Shown here: in pieces, positions 36,356 through 44,372 of the stretch | How the letters are laid out: every line of letters starts with the position of its first letter | Position numbering within the stretch: position 1 is the stretch's first letter | Origin: Fortiea contorta PCC 7126 | GTDB taxonomy: Bacteria; Cyanobacteriota; Cyanobacteriia; Cyanobacteriales; Nostocaceae | Assembly: GCF_000332295.1 (NCBI RefSeq) | Contig: NZ_KB235930.1 | Location: 4,243,895 to 4,307,894 of the forward strand | Direction: 5' to 3' | Length of the DNA: 64,000 bases | The notes under the pieces: model-generated | What the model was told of the DNA's origin: nothing | What the model saw: only the letters and a program-made list of their open reading frames with translations | The model's database searches: none | Made by a program: the position numbers and the translations under genes

Positions 36356-37626
36356 CTGGAGGGGAGACGAAACAGCCTAAAAAGCTTGGTGTATAAGATG
36401 GGTAGCGTTTTGTGATAGAAAAAGGTAGGTCTAGTTTTGTCAATAAGACCTACTTAATGATAATGTTAGCTATATTGTACCAAAAGCACTTAAAAAGTCA
36501 ATTGAGTTTAGCAGAATATCTGTTGCTAAAAATTTTGATACATCTGTTGCAGTCAATCAAAGAAGTAACTTTAGAAAAATTAGCGAATGCGCTACCTTTG
36601 GGAATTAAATTTGAAAGCAGAAGAAAAAGAATACAAAGATTTTTATCATTACCAAATCTCACAATTGAAAAAGTTTGGTTGCCAATTATTCAAGAACTAA
36701 TAGCAAACTACTTCCAGAATGAAAAAATTATTTATATAGCAATTGATAGGACTAATTGGAGTCGGATAAACTTATTAATGGTCAGCGTGATTTGGGATAA
36801 AAGAGCCATACCAATATATTTTAGTTTGCTGCCCAAATTAGGTAGTAGTAATCTCACGGAACAGCAGAAAATATTATCGCCAGTTATAGCAATATTGAAA
36901 GATTATAAAATCTGTGTGTTGGGGGATAGAGAATTTTGCTCGGTAAAACTAGCAAAGTACCTTCAGAGCAAGGATGTATATTTTTGTTTGCGATTGAAAA
37001 AGAATGAATTTGTAGAAATTAAACAAGATATGTTTATGGAGTTAAGCAGTTTAGGATTAACTCCTGGAGTATCTTTTTTTATCAAGGGAGTTAAGGTAAC
37101 AAAGACTCAGGGTTTTATCAGTTTTAATGTGGCTGGTAAGTGGCAACGTAAAATTAACGGAGTAGCACCCAAAGAAGCATGGTTTATTTTAACAAATTTT
37201 GACACCCTAGAGTCAGCAATTGCTGCTTACAAAAAGCGATTTGATATTGAAGAAATGTTTAGAGATTTCAAAACAGGTGGCTATAACTTAGAAAACACTA
37301 ATGTTCAAGGTGAACGTTTTATTTCTCTAGTTTTGTTGATAGCGATCGCTTACACCTCTGCAACAATTAATGGTCAACTTATTAAACGCAAAGGAATCCA
37401 AAAATATATAGCTCGGATTAAAGAAAGGAGTCGTTCTCAACGGAGACACAGTAGTTTTTATATCGGCTTATATGGTCAAACATGGGTACATTTCAAGGAT
37501 AGCTGTATTGATTTAGTCACACAATTAATGAGAATTAATCGTAATAAGTGGAAGCATTATCAACAAGGTTTAAGAGCCATGAAGCTTATTGAATCTATAT
37601 TGTAGCTTATTTCGTCTCCCCTTCAG
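36356..37626 (+). mobile_element. IS4-family element, copy 6, no target duplication
   Basis: This is a complete 1,271-bp element. The left flank CACCGAAGC and the right flank CTATGAGTA do not match. It cuts the ParM-like gene on the left; the right flank is intergenic. Confidence 0.95.
36412..37605 (+). CDS. IS4-family transposase, intact
   Basis: The 397-residue protein is identical to that at 16322-17515, with an uninterrupted frame and all DDE residues. Confidence 0.95.
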   Translation: MIEKGRSSFVNKTYLMIMLAILYQKHLKSQLSLAEYLLLKILIHLLQSIKEVTLEKLANALPLGIKFESRRKRIQRFLSLPNLTIEKVWLPIIQELIANYFQNEKIIYIAIDRTNWSRINLLMVSVIWDKRAIPIYFSLLPKLGSSNLTEQQKILSPVIAILKDYKICVLGDREFCSVKLAKYLQSKDVYFCLRLKKNEFVEIKQDMFMELSSLGLTPGVSFFIKGVKVTKTQGFISFNVAGKWQRKINGVAPKEAWFILTNFDTLESAIAAYKKRFDIEEMFRDFKTGGYNLENTNVQGERFISLVLLIAIAYTSATINGQLIKRKGIQKYIARIKERSRSQRRHSSFYIGLYGQTWVHFKDSCIDLVTQLMRINRNKWKHYQQGLRAMKLIESIL

Positions 37627-37748
37627 CTATGAGTAGAGTTGTTATTGAGTGAATTGAATTAAAATTTATGTGGATGATAATAATTACTTTCTAGCATTAG
37701 AAAAATTAGTTGTCAGTATTACCTATTGAGGCAATCACCTTCATACTA

Positions 37749-37964
37749 TTAACCACCAAAGCGTGCCAATAACTCCTCACGAGACAATTGCAACAACAAA
37801 GGAGTAAATTCCTCAGCTTTTAGCGATAACAAAGGTTCAATAATTGCTGATAGTTGCTCATCCAATGAACCGAAACGGCTTTTGAGCAAGCTTTCTACAA
37901 CTTTACGTTCTCCAAGGTGTGTAGCTTCTTCTATCCGTTGTGTATAGAGTGGTGATAAACGCAT
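37749..37964 (-). CDS. short DUF4351-like protein
   Basis: The sequence RKVVESLLKSRFGSLDEQL followed by LQLSREELLARFGG is the DUF4351 type, usually the C-terminal domain of Rpn/PD-(D/E)XK-related proteins in cyanobacteria. Only the C-terminal 71 residues are present (ATG 37964; a TTG at 38009 would overlap parB). It follows parB by 28 bp on the same strand. It may be a remnant or a stand-alone small protein. Confidence 0.55.
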   Translation of the reverse strand: MRLSPLYTQRIEEATHLGERKVVESLLKSRFGSLDEQLSAIIEPLLSLKAEEFTPLLLQLSREELLARFGG

Positions 37965-37992
37965 TCCGTAACTCCCTATCTTCCTCGCGTGT

Positions 37993-39180
37993 TTATTCAG
38001 GTTGCTCAACCTCTTGATTATGAGAAAGTTCAGCGGCGTTAATTGCTTTTTGTTTTAATACCAATTCTATTTCTGCTAGTTTTTGACGCAGGGCTTCTTG
38101 AAACTCCATTAATTGAGAAACTTCAGCTTTCTTCAACGCCTCCCCAGAGATTTTATGCAGAGAACGGGTTGCTGTAGCTACTGGTAATCTCTGTTTTTGC
38201 GGTGTTGGAGAAGCCTGACTCTGTGAAGCTATCACCTCAGCTACTAATTTTCGTGTTGCTTGAACCGAAAGTTTCTGAAAGATCGCCTGCTGCGTCGTAT
38301 TGCTTCTGATTGCTTGTGCTTCTGACTCTGAGAGTCCCAAATTTTTGGCTGAGAGTTTCTGTAGTGCCATAGCATGAACCCCTTTAAGTCCTCTCGACCT
38401 AATTGCCGCTTTCAGGTCTTCTGCTAAGGAGAGCATGGGAAAAATGTTGGCATCAATCGAAGCTGGATTGAGTTGTAAATCCAACAGCAACGCCAACACC
38501 GCCTGTTCTGGCTCATCTAAGTCCATATCTGCTAGACCTTGTTGTTGCTCCTCTGGTGTTCCCGTCATCAATTCAACAACAGAGTTCATGCGTTTCTGCG
38601 CGTTTAACCGTCGCACCACTGTCGAGAGAATCCGGGGTATATTTTCAGCTTCAAGACCAGCATTACTTGCCAACTCTCGCACGATCGCCTCAGCCTTATC
38701 GAGAGGATTGAGGTCTTCCCGATGTAGGGAGGTCAATAGTGCTTTGCGGTGCAAAGCAGCAGGTTCTGGAATAATTACAGCTTGGAGGTTTTGCCAACCC
38801 AAGGTTTTCGCACTGCGCCAGCGCCGCTCCCCATCGAATATAACTAAATTCTCCCGCTGAATCAGAATTATTGGCTCTAGTTGTCCATCGGATGTCAGAG
38901 AACGGGACATGGACTCAATGCTTTCTGCTAAAAAAGTCTGTCTGGGTTGTTCTGGGTTCGCTTGAATTTGCTCCAAGGGAATGGATTGGATACCTGATTG
39001 TGATTGGAGTTGCGATCGCAGCGTTTGCAGTTGTTCTTCCAACTCCGTAGAACCTTGAGAACGAAGTTCTTCAATCTCAGCTTTAAGTCGCTGAATTTCT
39101 GACTCAGCTTCAGACAACTGCTGAGATTGCTTGGCTGCTGAAAAATAATTGGTGAGGTCAGGAGCTTTGCGGGTAGCCAT
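37993..39180 (-). CDS. parB: ParB-family partition protein
   Basis: The 395-residue protein starts at ATG 39180, one base after the parA stop. The N-terminus is a coiled coil (SEAESEIQRLKAEIEELRSQ). The ParB/Srx-like domain carries IPLEQIQANPEQPR and FDGERRWRSAKTLGW, followed by LHREDLNPLDKAEAI. The C-terminal region is helical. It should bind a centromere site, form a complex and stimulate ParA. The long N-terminal coil is a feature of cyanobacterial plasmid ParB proteins. Confidence 0.9.
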   Translation of the reverse strand: MATRKAPDLTNYFSAAKQSQQLSEAESEIQRLKAEIEELRSQGSTELEEQLQTLRSQLQSQSGIQSIPLEQIQANPEQPRQTFLAESIESMSRSLTSDGQLEPIILIQRENLVIFDGERRWRSAKTLGWQNLQAVIIPEPAALHRKALLTSLHREDLNPLDKAEAIVRELASNAGLEAENIPRILSTVVRRLNAQKRMNSVVELMTGTPEEQQQGLADMDLDEPEQAVLALLLDLQLNPASIDANIFPMLSLAEDLKAAIRSRGLKGVHAMALQKLSAKNLGLSESEAQAIRSNTTQQAIFQKLSVQATRKLVAEVIASQSQASPTPQKQRLPVATATRSLHKISGEALKKAEVSQLMEFQEALRQKLAEIELVLKQKAINAAELSHNQEVEQPE

Positions 39181-39181
39181 A

Positions 39182-39994
39182 TTATTTTTTTGTTTTCTTC
39201 TGATTCTTGTTTCCAATTAAAGCTTGCAGTTGCTCGGCAATTTCTTTAAAGTCATCTTTAGCGGGATGGCTTGGGCGGTAAAGATGCACTGGTAATCCTT
39301 GACCACTGGCATTGACAAATTCCGCGCTATCCCGGATAGCTGGAAAAGCACGGATATCCATCTGTTCCAACTGAGATGGTAATGCAGACAACATCTGTCG
39401 ATGAGCTGCTCGCCGTGAATCGAATTGGTTAGGGACAAAGCCGAGAATTTCTGGCTGAGGTTTTAAGCGTAAGTGCTTGCAATGATAGTAGTACCATTCC
39501 AGTAAATGCGCCGCTCCTTGAATTGACTTCGGTTCCAACTGCACAGGGATAATGATGTGCGTGCTAGCTGCCAATGCCATCAAAGGTAAGGGACCAAGAG
39601 TAGCAGGACAGTCAAATATAATCAGGTCATGTTCCAGAGGATAGTCTGTTAAACGGTCTCCGAGCAGGTAGGCTCCTCGTTTGTGTAAAACCAGTTCATC
39701 TGCTGTTTGTGTTAAAACCATTCCGCCTTGACAGATGACAACTTTGTTAGTGTGTTCGCTCCAGCAAGGAATAAAAGGCCAAGAGCCGTCAAAGTCGCCT
39801 TTGAGAGCAGCAGCCAGAGTTTGTTCCGGCTCTGGTAGGTTCAGTCCACAAAACAATGTCAACGAGCCTTGCGGGTCGAGGTCAAAGAGTGCTACGTTGT
39901 ACTTTCGCTTTGCCAGTTCGTATGCTAAGTGGACTGAAAGTGTCGTTTTACCACTGCCTCCGGCATTGCTGATTACAGCTAGTCGAATTTGCAT
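39182..39994 (-). CDS. parA: ParA-family partition ATPase
   Basis: The 270-residue ATPase has the deviant Walker A SNAGGSGKTT at residues 9-18, the run FDLDPQGSLTLF and the Walker B LIIFDCPATLGPL. There is no N-terminal HTH, as in type Ib or short ParA proteins, so autoregulation would depend on ParB or another factor. It is transcribed first in a parAB operon, with a perfect palindrome 48 bp upstream. Confidence 0.93.
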   Translation of the reverse strand: MQIRLAVISNAGGSGKTTLSVHLAYELAKRKYNVALFDLDPQGSLTLFCGLNLPEPEQTLAAALKGDFDGSWPFIPCWSEHTNKVVICQGGMVLTQTADELVLHKRGAYLLGDRLTDYPLEHDLIIFDCPATLGPLPLMALAASTHIIIPVQLEPKSIQGAAHLLEWYYYHCKHLRLKPQPEILGFVPNQFDSRRAAHRQMLSALPSQLEQMDIRAFPAIRDSAEFVNASGQGLPVHLYRPSHPAKDDFKEIAEQLQALIGNKNQKKTKK

Positions 39995-40021
39995 GGCTTT
40001 TTCAATGAATGTTATTCCAAA

Positions 40022-40063
40022 ATCATATATTGAGACCCAAACATCATATATCGATATATGATG
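40022..40063. promoter_or_regulatory. candidate partition site / operator upstream of parA
   Basis: CATCATATATC and GATATATGATG form a perfect 22-bp palindrome at 40042-40063. The half site ATCATATAT occurs again at 40022-40030. The position just before parA is where plasmid centromeres and ParAB operators often lie. Confidence 0.55.
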
Positions 40064-40270
40064 AATCTACACAGAGAGTAGGAATACTTTCGACCTGCAT
40101 CTAAAAATTAAGTAAATTGTCCGCATAGCAGCGACCTAGTAGAAGGAGTAAGCGCTTTCCAAGGCATATACTGTAAAGCAGAACTCGCTTTCTTAGACAC
40201 AAAGAAGATTTCAAAAAAAAGACTTTTGCAAAAAATCTTTTCTCATCAACTAAGAAAAAATATTTCAAGT

Positions 40271-40302
40271 AAAAAAAATACCTCCGGCCAAGGAGCCGGA
40301 AG
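40271..40302 (-). terminator. rho-independent terminator
   Basis: On the minus strand TTCCGGC, a TCCTTG loop and GCCGGAG form a strong stem followed by TATTTTTTTT. It closes the SSB-like gene directly downstream of its stop. Confidence 0.85.
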
Positions 40303-40310
40303 CATGGGGA

Positions 40311-40754
40311 TTAAAACGGAATATTGGAACTATCTGTGGTGTTCAGATAGCCGTTGTTAGCTGCTAGAGCTACACCAGCACCAACTGGCTGTTTAGCGCT
40401 TTCTTGTGGTGCTGGTTGAACAGCAGAAGTGGTAGTTGGGATAGGAGTAGTGTTGGCAGTGTTAGTGGAGATGAAGGTGCGGATAACCAGAGTTGTTTTC
40501 TTTTCCTTATATCCTTTGCCGCTATCCACCACCTCAATATCTAAATAGCCCATAGCGATTCCACTTGTGTTAACCCCTGACTCGGCTATTGATACTGCTG
40601 CTGCTCCCTTAGTTCTGTAGGCGATCGTATCTTGTACTACACCATCTTTAGCATAGAAGGAGAAAGCACATTCCCCATAGACAATTTTTACTCCCTGATG
40701 ATCAAAAGTTTCGTTAATTGTGAGGAGTTCAATAGTTTGGCTTGAGCTAATCAT
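40311..40754 (-). CDS. SSB-like protein with IPF tail
   Basis: The 147-residue protein starts at ATG 40754 (MISSSQTIELLTINETF) with AAAGGA upstream; a longer frame to 40835 is less likely. A compact beta-rich region (residues 1-95, GYLDIEVVDSGKGYKEKK) is followed by a Thr/Pro/Gln linker and ends DSSNIPF. A flexible linker and IPF tip are the hallmark of single-stranded DNA-binding proteins, which recruit repair and replication partners through it. The N-terminal fold assignment as an OB-fold is an inference. Confidence 0.5.
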   Translation of the reverse strand: MISSSQTIELLTINETFDHQGVKIVYGECAFSFYAKDGVVQDTIAYRTKGAAAVSIAESGVNTSGIAMGYLDIEVVDSGKGYKEKKTTLVIRTFISTNTANTTPIPTTTSAVQPAPQESAKQPVGAGVALAANNGYLNTTDSSNIPF

Positions 40755-40815
40755 GAGATATCCTTTTGATTGCAACTGTCGATTTTTTATTGCAATTGCG
40801 CCTAGCGCTTTAAAA

Positions 40816-40863
40816 CCAAGGCACCCCACAGACAACTGACCAGTTATCTATGGGGTGCCTTGG
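40816..40863 (-). terminator. long hairpin between ssb and the SSB-like gene
   Basis: CCAAGGCACCCCA and TGGGGTGCCTTGG pair over 13 bases, with further imperfect pairing inside. It begins 6 bp after the ssb stop, so it probably terminates or attenuates ssb transcripts before the next gene. Confidence 0.65.
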
Positions 40864-40868
40864 TTGCA

Positions 40869-41252
40869 TTAGAAGTTAGCGGTGACTATTTGGTTTTGGT
40901 CGCCACTAGATTCAGTAGATTCTTTGCGTTGAGAGGAACTGATGAGTTCTAGATTATTGACGCGAATCACTGGTTTTTCTCTGAGTTCGTCGGTATTCTT
41001 GTCCGTCCACCTGTCGAAAACCATTTCACCAGTAATGCCAATGGTAGAACCTTTCTTTACCCAGTCTGCTGCCACTTGAGCAACATTTCCCCACAGTTCT
41101 AAATCAAACCATAAAGGAAATTCGCTTTTGTAAGGTGGTTTGACGGCTAGAGTTAGGGATGTTTTCATTGCACCTGACTCGAAGTGACGAACTTCTGGTT
41201 CTTGACCAACGCGACCAACCAAATCGACTTTATTGACATATTGCTGAGTCAT
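40869..41252 (-). CDS. ssb: single-stranded DNA-binding protein
   Basis: The 127-residue protein starts at ATG 41252 after AAAGGTAA. The OB-fold is clear: VNKVDLVGRVGQEPEVRHF, TSLTLAVK, WFDLELWGNVAQVAADWVKKGSTIGITGEM. The C-terminus ends VTANF and lacks the acidic IPF tip, which appears instead in the neighbouring protein. The two may act together. The genes belong to a minus-strand series starting at holA. Confidence 0.9.
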   Translation of the reverse strand: MTQQYVNKVDLVGRVGQEPEVRHFESGAMKTSLTLAVKPPYKSEFPLWFDLELWGNVAQVAADWVKKGSTIGITGEMVFDRWTDKNTDELREKPVIRVNNLELISSSQRKESTESSGDQNQIVTANF

Positions 41253-41605
41253 AAGATTACCTTTGAGTATTGCGTTTTTTTCAAAAATGATGGCGCGATA
41301 GCGCATTACTGTATATGTGCCATGTAACGTAAGGGTGTGATATGAATTCTTTCGGTTAAGGGGGAAAGGCAAAAGGAGAAAGGCTGGAATTCACCCCAAA
41401 CCCAATTCCCAATCCACAAGGGAGGTCAAGAGGGCTTATCCAAAATGTATTGGGTGTAATGTGCCTTCTTGTTTTCTTGAGAAAAGCGATGTCTTCTCTA
41501 CGAGAGGCTACGCCAAGGCCAACGCGTCTACGCACTTTTACCATAAGTAACCCCAAATTCTTTGTAGAGACTTGGGGTTATCTGCTTAAGTTGCTTGCTA
41601 AATAC

Positions 41606-42085
41606 TCACGTTAGTTGGTCTTTTGTAACTAATCCATGCAGTTTCTCTGCAAGTTTGTTAGGTTTCATTTTAATGCGACCTATAATTTTATTGAGTTTTG
41701 CAAGTTCTTGCAGTTTCTCTGCTGGTAGTATCGTCAGTTCTTCTACAGTCGCTAATTCCGCACTTTGGTTATCTGGAGTTTGGCTACTGTCAATTTCTGG
41801 GGAAACTTCTGAAGTGCTGATGACATCACTTGGTGCGACTCTCCTATCCTCATTTATTTGAGTAGCCAGAACATCTGGATTTATCTCTGTGTGATTGGTG
41901 TATGACAGAATTTGCTCTACTGTTGCGATTTTGGGTGGCTTTAGCAGAGCTATGCGGTAAAATTTCCCTATTTTCCTGACTTTAATTTTGGCTCCAGCTG
42001 CCCTGAGTCTTGCTGCCAAATCGTTAAGAATAGAAAAATCTACATCTAGATGAATTTGTTGATTGGTAGTGATGATTGCGCTCAT
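41606..42085 (-). CDS. hypothetical plasmid protein
   Basis: This is a 159-residue protein of unrecognised family. The first 65 residues (IHLDVDFSILNDLAARLRAA then GAKIKVRKIGKFYRIALLKP) look like a small alpha/beta domain. A Ser/Glu-rich linker and a helical C-terminus (AEKLQELAKLNKIIGRIKMK) follow. It lies between the DpdA-like gene and ssb on the same strand. No function is assigned. Confidence 0.55.
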   Translation of the reverse strand: MSAIITTNQQIHLDVDFSILNDLAARLRAAGAKIKVRKIGKFYRIALLKPPKIATVEQILSYTNHTEINPDVLATQINEDRRVAPSDVISTSEVSPEIDSSQTPDNQSAELATVEELTILPAEKLQELAKLNKIIGRIKMKPNKLAEKLHGLVTKDQLT

Positions 42086-42173
42086 TTTTTTATCTGTAAA
42101 TTAAATCTTACAGTCAGCGCTTTAGCGCAACTTTTAGATGAAATTTACCTGACTTAACTTGTTTAAATACTCA

Positions 42174-43121
42174 TCAAAACAAGGATATTTGCCTATATTT
42201 TTTATTAGCAGAGATAAATAAACCTGTACTTTCAATTGCACTACGCTGTGCAATCATTAACTGATTCAAGTTATGAATGGCTCTTCCTTCATTATTTTGT
42301 TTGGAACCGTATCTACGCGTGTCTATTCCTGCTTCCCTTAGCGTTTTACAGCACAAACAGTTACATTGGGGTGCAGTAGGCGTTTTACCTGGTTTAACTG
42401 CTTTATATTTGATAAGTTTTTCTCCATCTGTAAAGAAGAAGGAACCAGCAGAAAAAGCTTCCTTAAAATAACTAGCACCATCAAAACTGGTAACTCCAAA
42501 TTTGTGAAAAGCTTTGGCATATTCTGGTGCTGATAATCCAAAAATATGAATCCAGATTTTCTCTGGAAGTTTTTGTAATTCTTCAACCACAGTTTGAATG
42601 ATACGCAGATTTCGTTGTTTGTCTGAAGATTTGGGAACAAGCCCTCCCAGTGCTATTGCTCGATATCCCAATTCGTAAAGTTTCAGCGCATAGCCTAATC
42701 TTTCCTTTGTGGAAATGCCATGAATCACTGCCATTGGCAGTCTACCTTCTAATAGTGCTGCTAATTCAAGAAATCGAGCAGCACTGTCATAGTTAAATTG
42801 GCGGCGTTGGCTGATATTATTTCCTATAAGAAGTGCATCTGGAGCGACTACAATATCTCCAGGTTTGCTGCGTTCCTTATACTCATAAATTGCCCAATAG
42901 GGTGTTACTAATTGTCCCCTCAACTTTGGAATATCTAAATGGCGATAGGAATAAGCACCGCAATCCCACAGAATTGGAGAATTTGGTATCATTGCTTGTC
43001 TGAACGCTAAGGAACATAACCACCCATCTGGTTGAGCTTCTAGAAGTTCCCAAATACCTATTTTTCTGCCGTATAGCTTGAGGTAGTCTGTTTTGCCAAT
43101 GACTCCTAAATATTGCGCCAT
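42174..43121 (-). CDS. DpdA-like tRNA-guanine transglycosylase relative
   Basis: The 315-residue protein has the TGT fold signature. ILWDCGAYSY (D53) corresponds to the conserved substrate-binding Asp region, ALGGLVPKSSD matches the GGLV loop, and SFDGASYF (D214) stands where the nucleophilic Asp lies. The zinc site C253-x-C255-x2-C258 with H283 (AIHNLNQLM) is complete. It is shorter than tRNA-modifying TGT and resembles DpdA proteins, which insert 7-deazaguanines into DNA. It is flanked by replication genes (holB upstream, ssb downstream), which suits DNA modification. No other dpd or preQ0-synthesis gene is in the window. A stand-alone tRNA enzyme is the alternative. Confidence 0.7.
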   Translation of the reverse strand: MAQYLGVIGKTDYLKLYGRKIGIWELLEAQPDGWLCSLAFRQAMIPNSPILWDCGAYSYRHLDIPKLRGQLVTPYWAIYEYKERSKPGDIVVAPDALLIGNNISQRRQFNYDSAARFLELAALLEGRLPMAVIHGISTKERLGYALKLYELGYRAIALGGLVPKSSDKQRNLRIIQTVVEELQKLPEKIWIHIFGLSAPEYAKAFHKFGVTSFDGASYFKEAFSAGSFFFTDGEKLIKYKAVKPGKTPTAPQCNCLCCKTLREAGIDTRRYGSKQNNEGRAIHNLNQLMIAQRSAIESTGLFISANKKYRQISLF

Positions 43122-43143
43122 TATAATGTTTGTAAAATTTGTG

Positions 43144-43172
43144 AATATCCCCTATGGCTCATAGGGGATATT
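43144..43172. terminator. perfect 13-bp hairpin between holB and the DpdA-like gene
   Basis: AATATCCCCTATG pairs with CATAGGGGATATT around a GCT loop. There is no long T run. It could terminate the clamp-loader transcript or act as a dispersed palindrome. Confidence 0.55.
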
Positions 43173-43306
43173 GTGTCGAAAAATGTTTGTTATACCAATT
43201 CAATATGAAAATGCGCCAAACCAAAAATCGTCTTCAATCTATGCTGCAAGCTTTGTTCTAAAACAAAGTTTGGCGTAGTCTCACAAAAAAACGGTATTAC
43301 TTGGAA

Positions 43307-44326
43307 TTACTGACTCAGCAGTAAAACTTCCCATATTAATCTAGGAGAAGCTTTGAACAAGGAGTTTTTGGCTGCTGACAATTTCGATAACCAATCACTA
43401 TGATTTAGAGATTTCCTCCAACAGTGTTGCAGATAGTCGAGAAGCCACACCTGTTGGTGAAACTCCAGTGTCGCTTCTATTTCTTTGGCAATACTCAGTG
43501 CTGTCAAAGGATTGGCAATCGGTGTAGCTAGTTGCTTGAGGAGTTGGCGTGGGATGGATTGAAGTTGTTCGTGGTGGACGATCGCCTGTCCTGGAGAACC
43601 AGCCGCCAGCGTCATCACCACCGGGTTATTGAAGATTTCAACTTGTCCAATTCTTTCAAAAACTGCTTTCATTTCAACATCAGTCAATCTGTGGAAAGGG
43701 ATGATTTGGCAACGGCTCGTAATAGTGGGAAGTAAGCGCTGCGGTTGGGAGGAAAGGAGGATAATAGTACCAGTGGTAGTCTCTTCCAGCGTTTTGAGCA
43801 GAGCATTGGTAGTATTTGGCTGCATTTTCTCAGCGTTTTGGATGACCACAGCTTTAAATGGTGCATTTAGAGGAGAGCGGGAGAGAAATTGGGTAATTTC
43901 TCGAACCTGCTCAATCCTGAGAAGCGGTGCAGACTTTGGTTGTACTCCAGAAGCAGCCAACTCACTCTCGTTCAACAACTGTCCGTGATGCAGATAAGTT
44001 GGCTCTACCCACAGCAAATCAGGTTGATTGGCGAGGTTATGGATGTTAAGGGCTTGGGCGAGGAAGCATTTAGCAGCTAGGGATTTACCTACACCTTCTG
44101 GGCCTGCGAACAAGTATGCAGGAGCCAGTCGATTGTGTGCGAGCCTCCCTGATGGAGAAGCGATCGCTAACGCTCCTTTGAGTAAAGACACCGCCAGGTT
44201 TTGTCCCACTAAGGTAGACAACTCGAAGACTTCTTTAAATGGTTGCACAAATTCCGGCTCCGTGCATTGAGATGGGGTAGAAAGAGAGGATTCTTCTGTG
44301 ACTTGAAGTAGATTTAGTTGATTCAT
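43307..44326 (-). CDS. holB: DNA polymerase III delta-prime subunit
   Basis: The 339-residue protein starts at ATG 44326 (MNQLNLLQVTEESS). The clamp-loader AAA core has LVGQNLAVSLLKGAL, the P-loop FAGPEGVGKSLAAK, the delta-prime/gamma-type segment AEKMQPNTTNALLKTLEE and sensor 1 in LLSSQPQRLLPTITSRC with the SRC motif. The product belongs to the loader that places the sliding clamp. It follows holA by 46 bp. Plasmid-borne copies of both genes are unusual. Confidence 0.88.
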   Translation of the reverse strand: MNQLNLLQVTEESSLSTPSQCTEPEFVQPFKEVFELSTLVGQNLAVSLLKGALAIASPSGRLAHNRLAPAYLFAGPEGVGKSLAAKCFLAQALNIHNLANQPDLLWVEPTYLHHGQLLNESELAASGVQPKSAPLLRIEQVREITQFLSRSPLNAPFKAVVIQNAEKMQPNTTNALLKTLEETTTGTIILLSSQPQRLLPTITSRCQIIPFHRLTDVEMKAVFERIGQVEIFNNPVVMTLAAGSPGQAIVHHEQLQSIPRQLLKQLATPIANPLTALSIAKEIEATLEFHQQVWLLDYLQHCWRKSLNHSDWLSKLSAAKNSLFKASPRLIWEVLLLSQ

Positions 44327-44372
44327 TGTTTGAATTGAATTGTTGATTTCTACAAGCCGCACACTCGTGACC

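Noticed and set aside
36114-36443. minus-strand ORF over the ParM-like gene end and IS start
   Set aside because: It is antisense to a conserved gene and includes IS terminal sequence.
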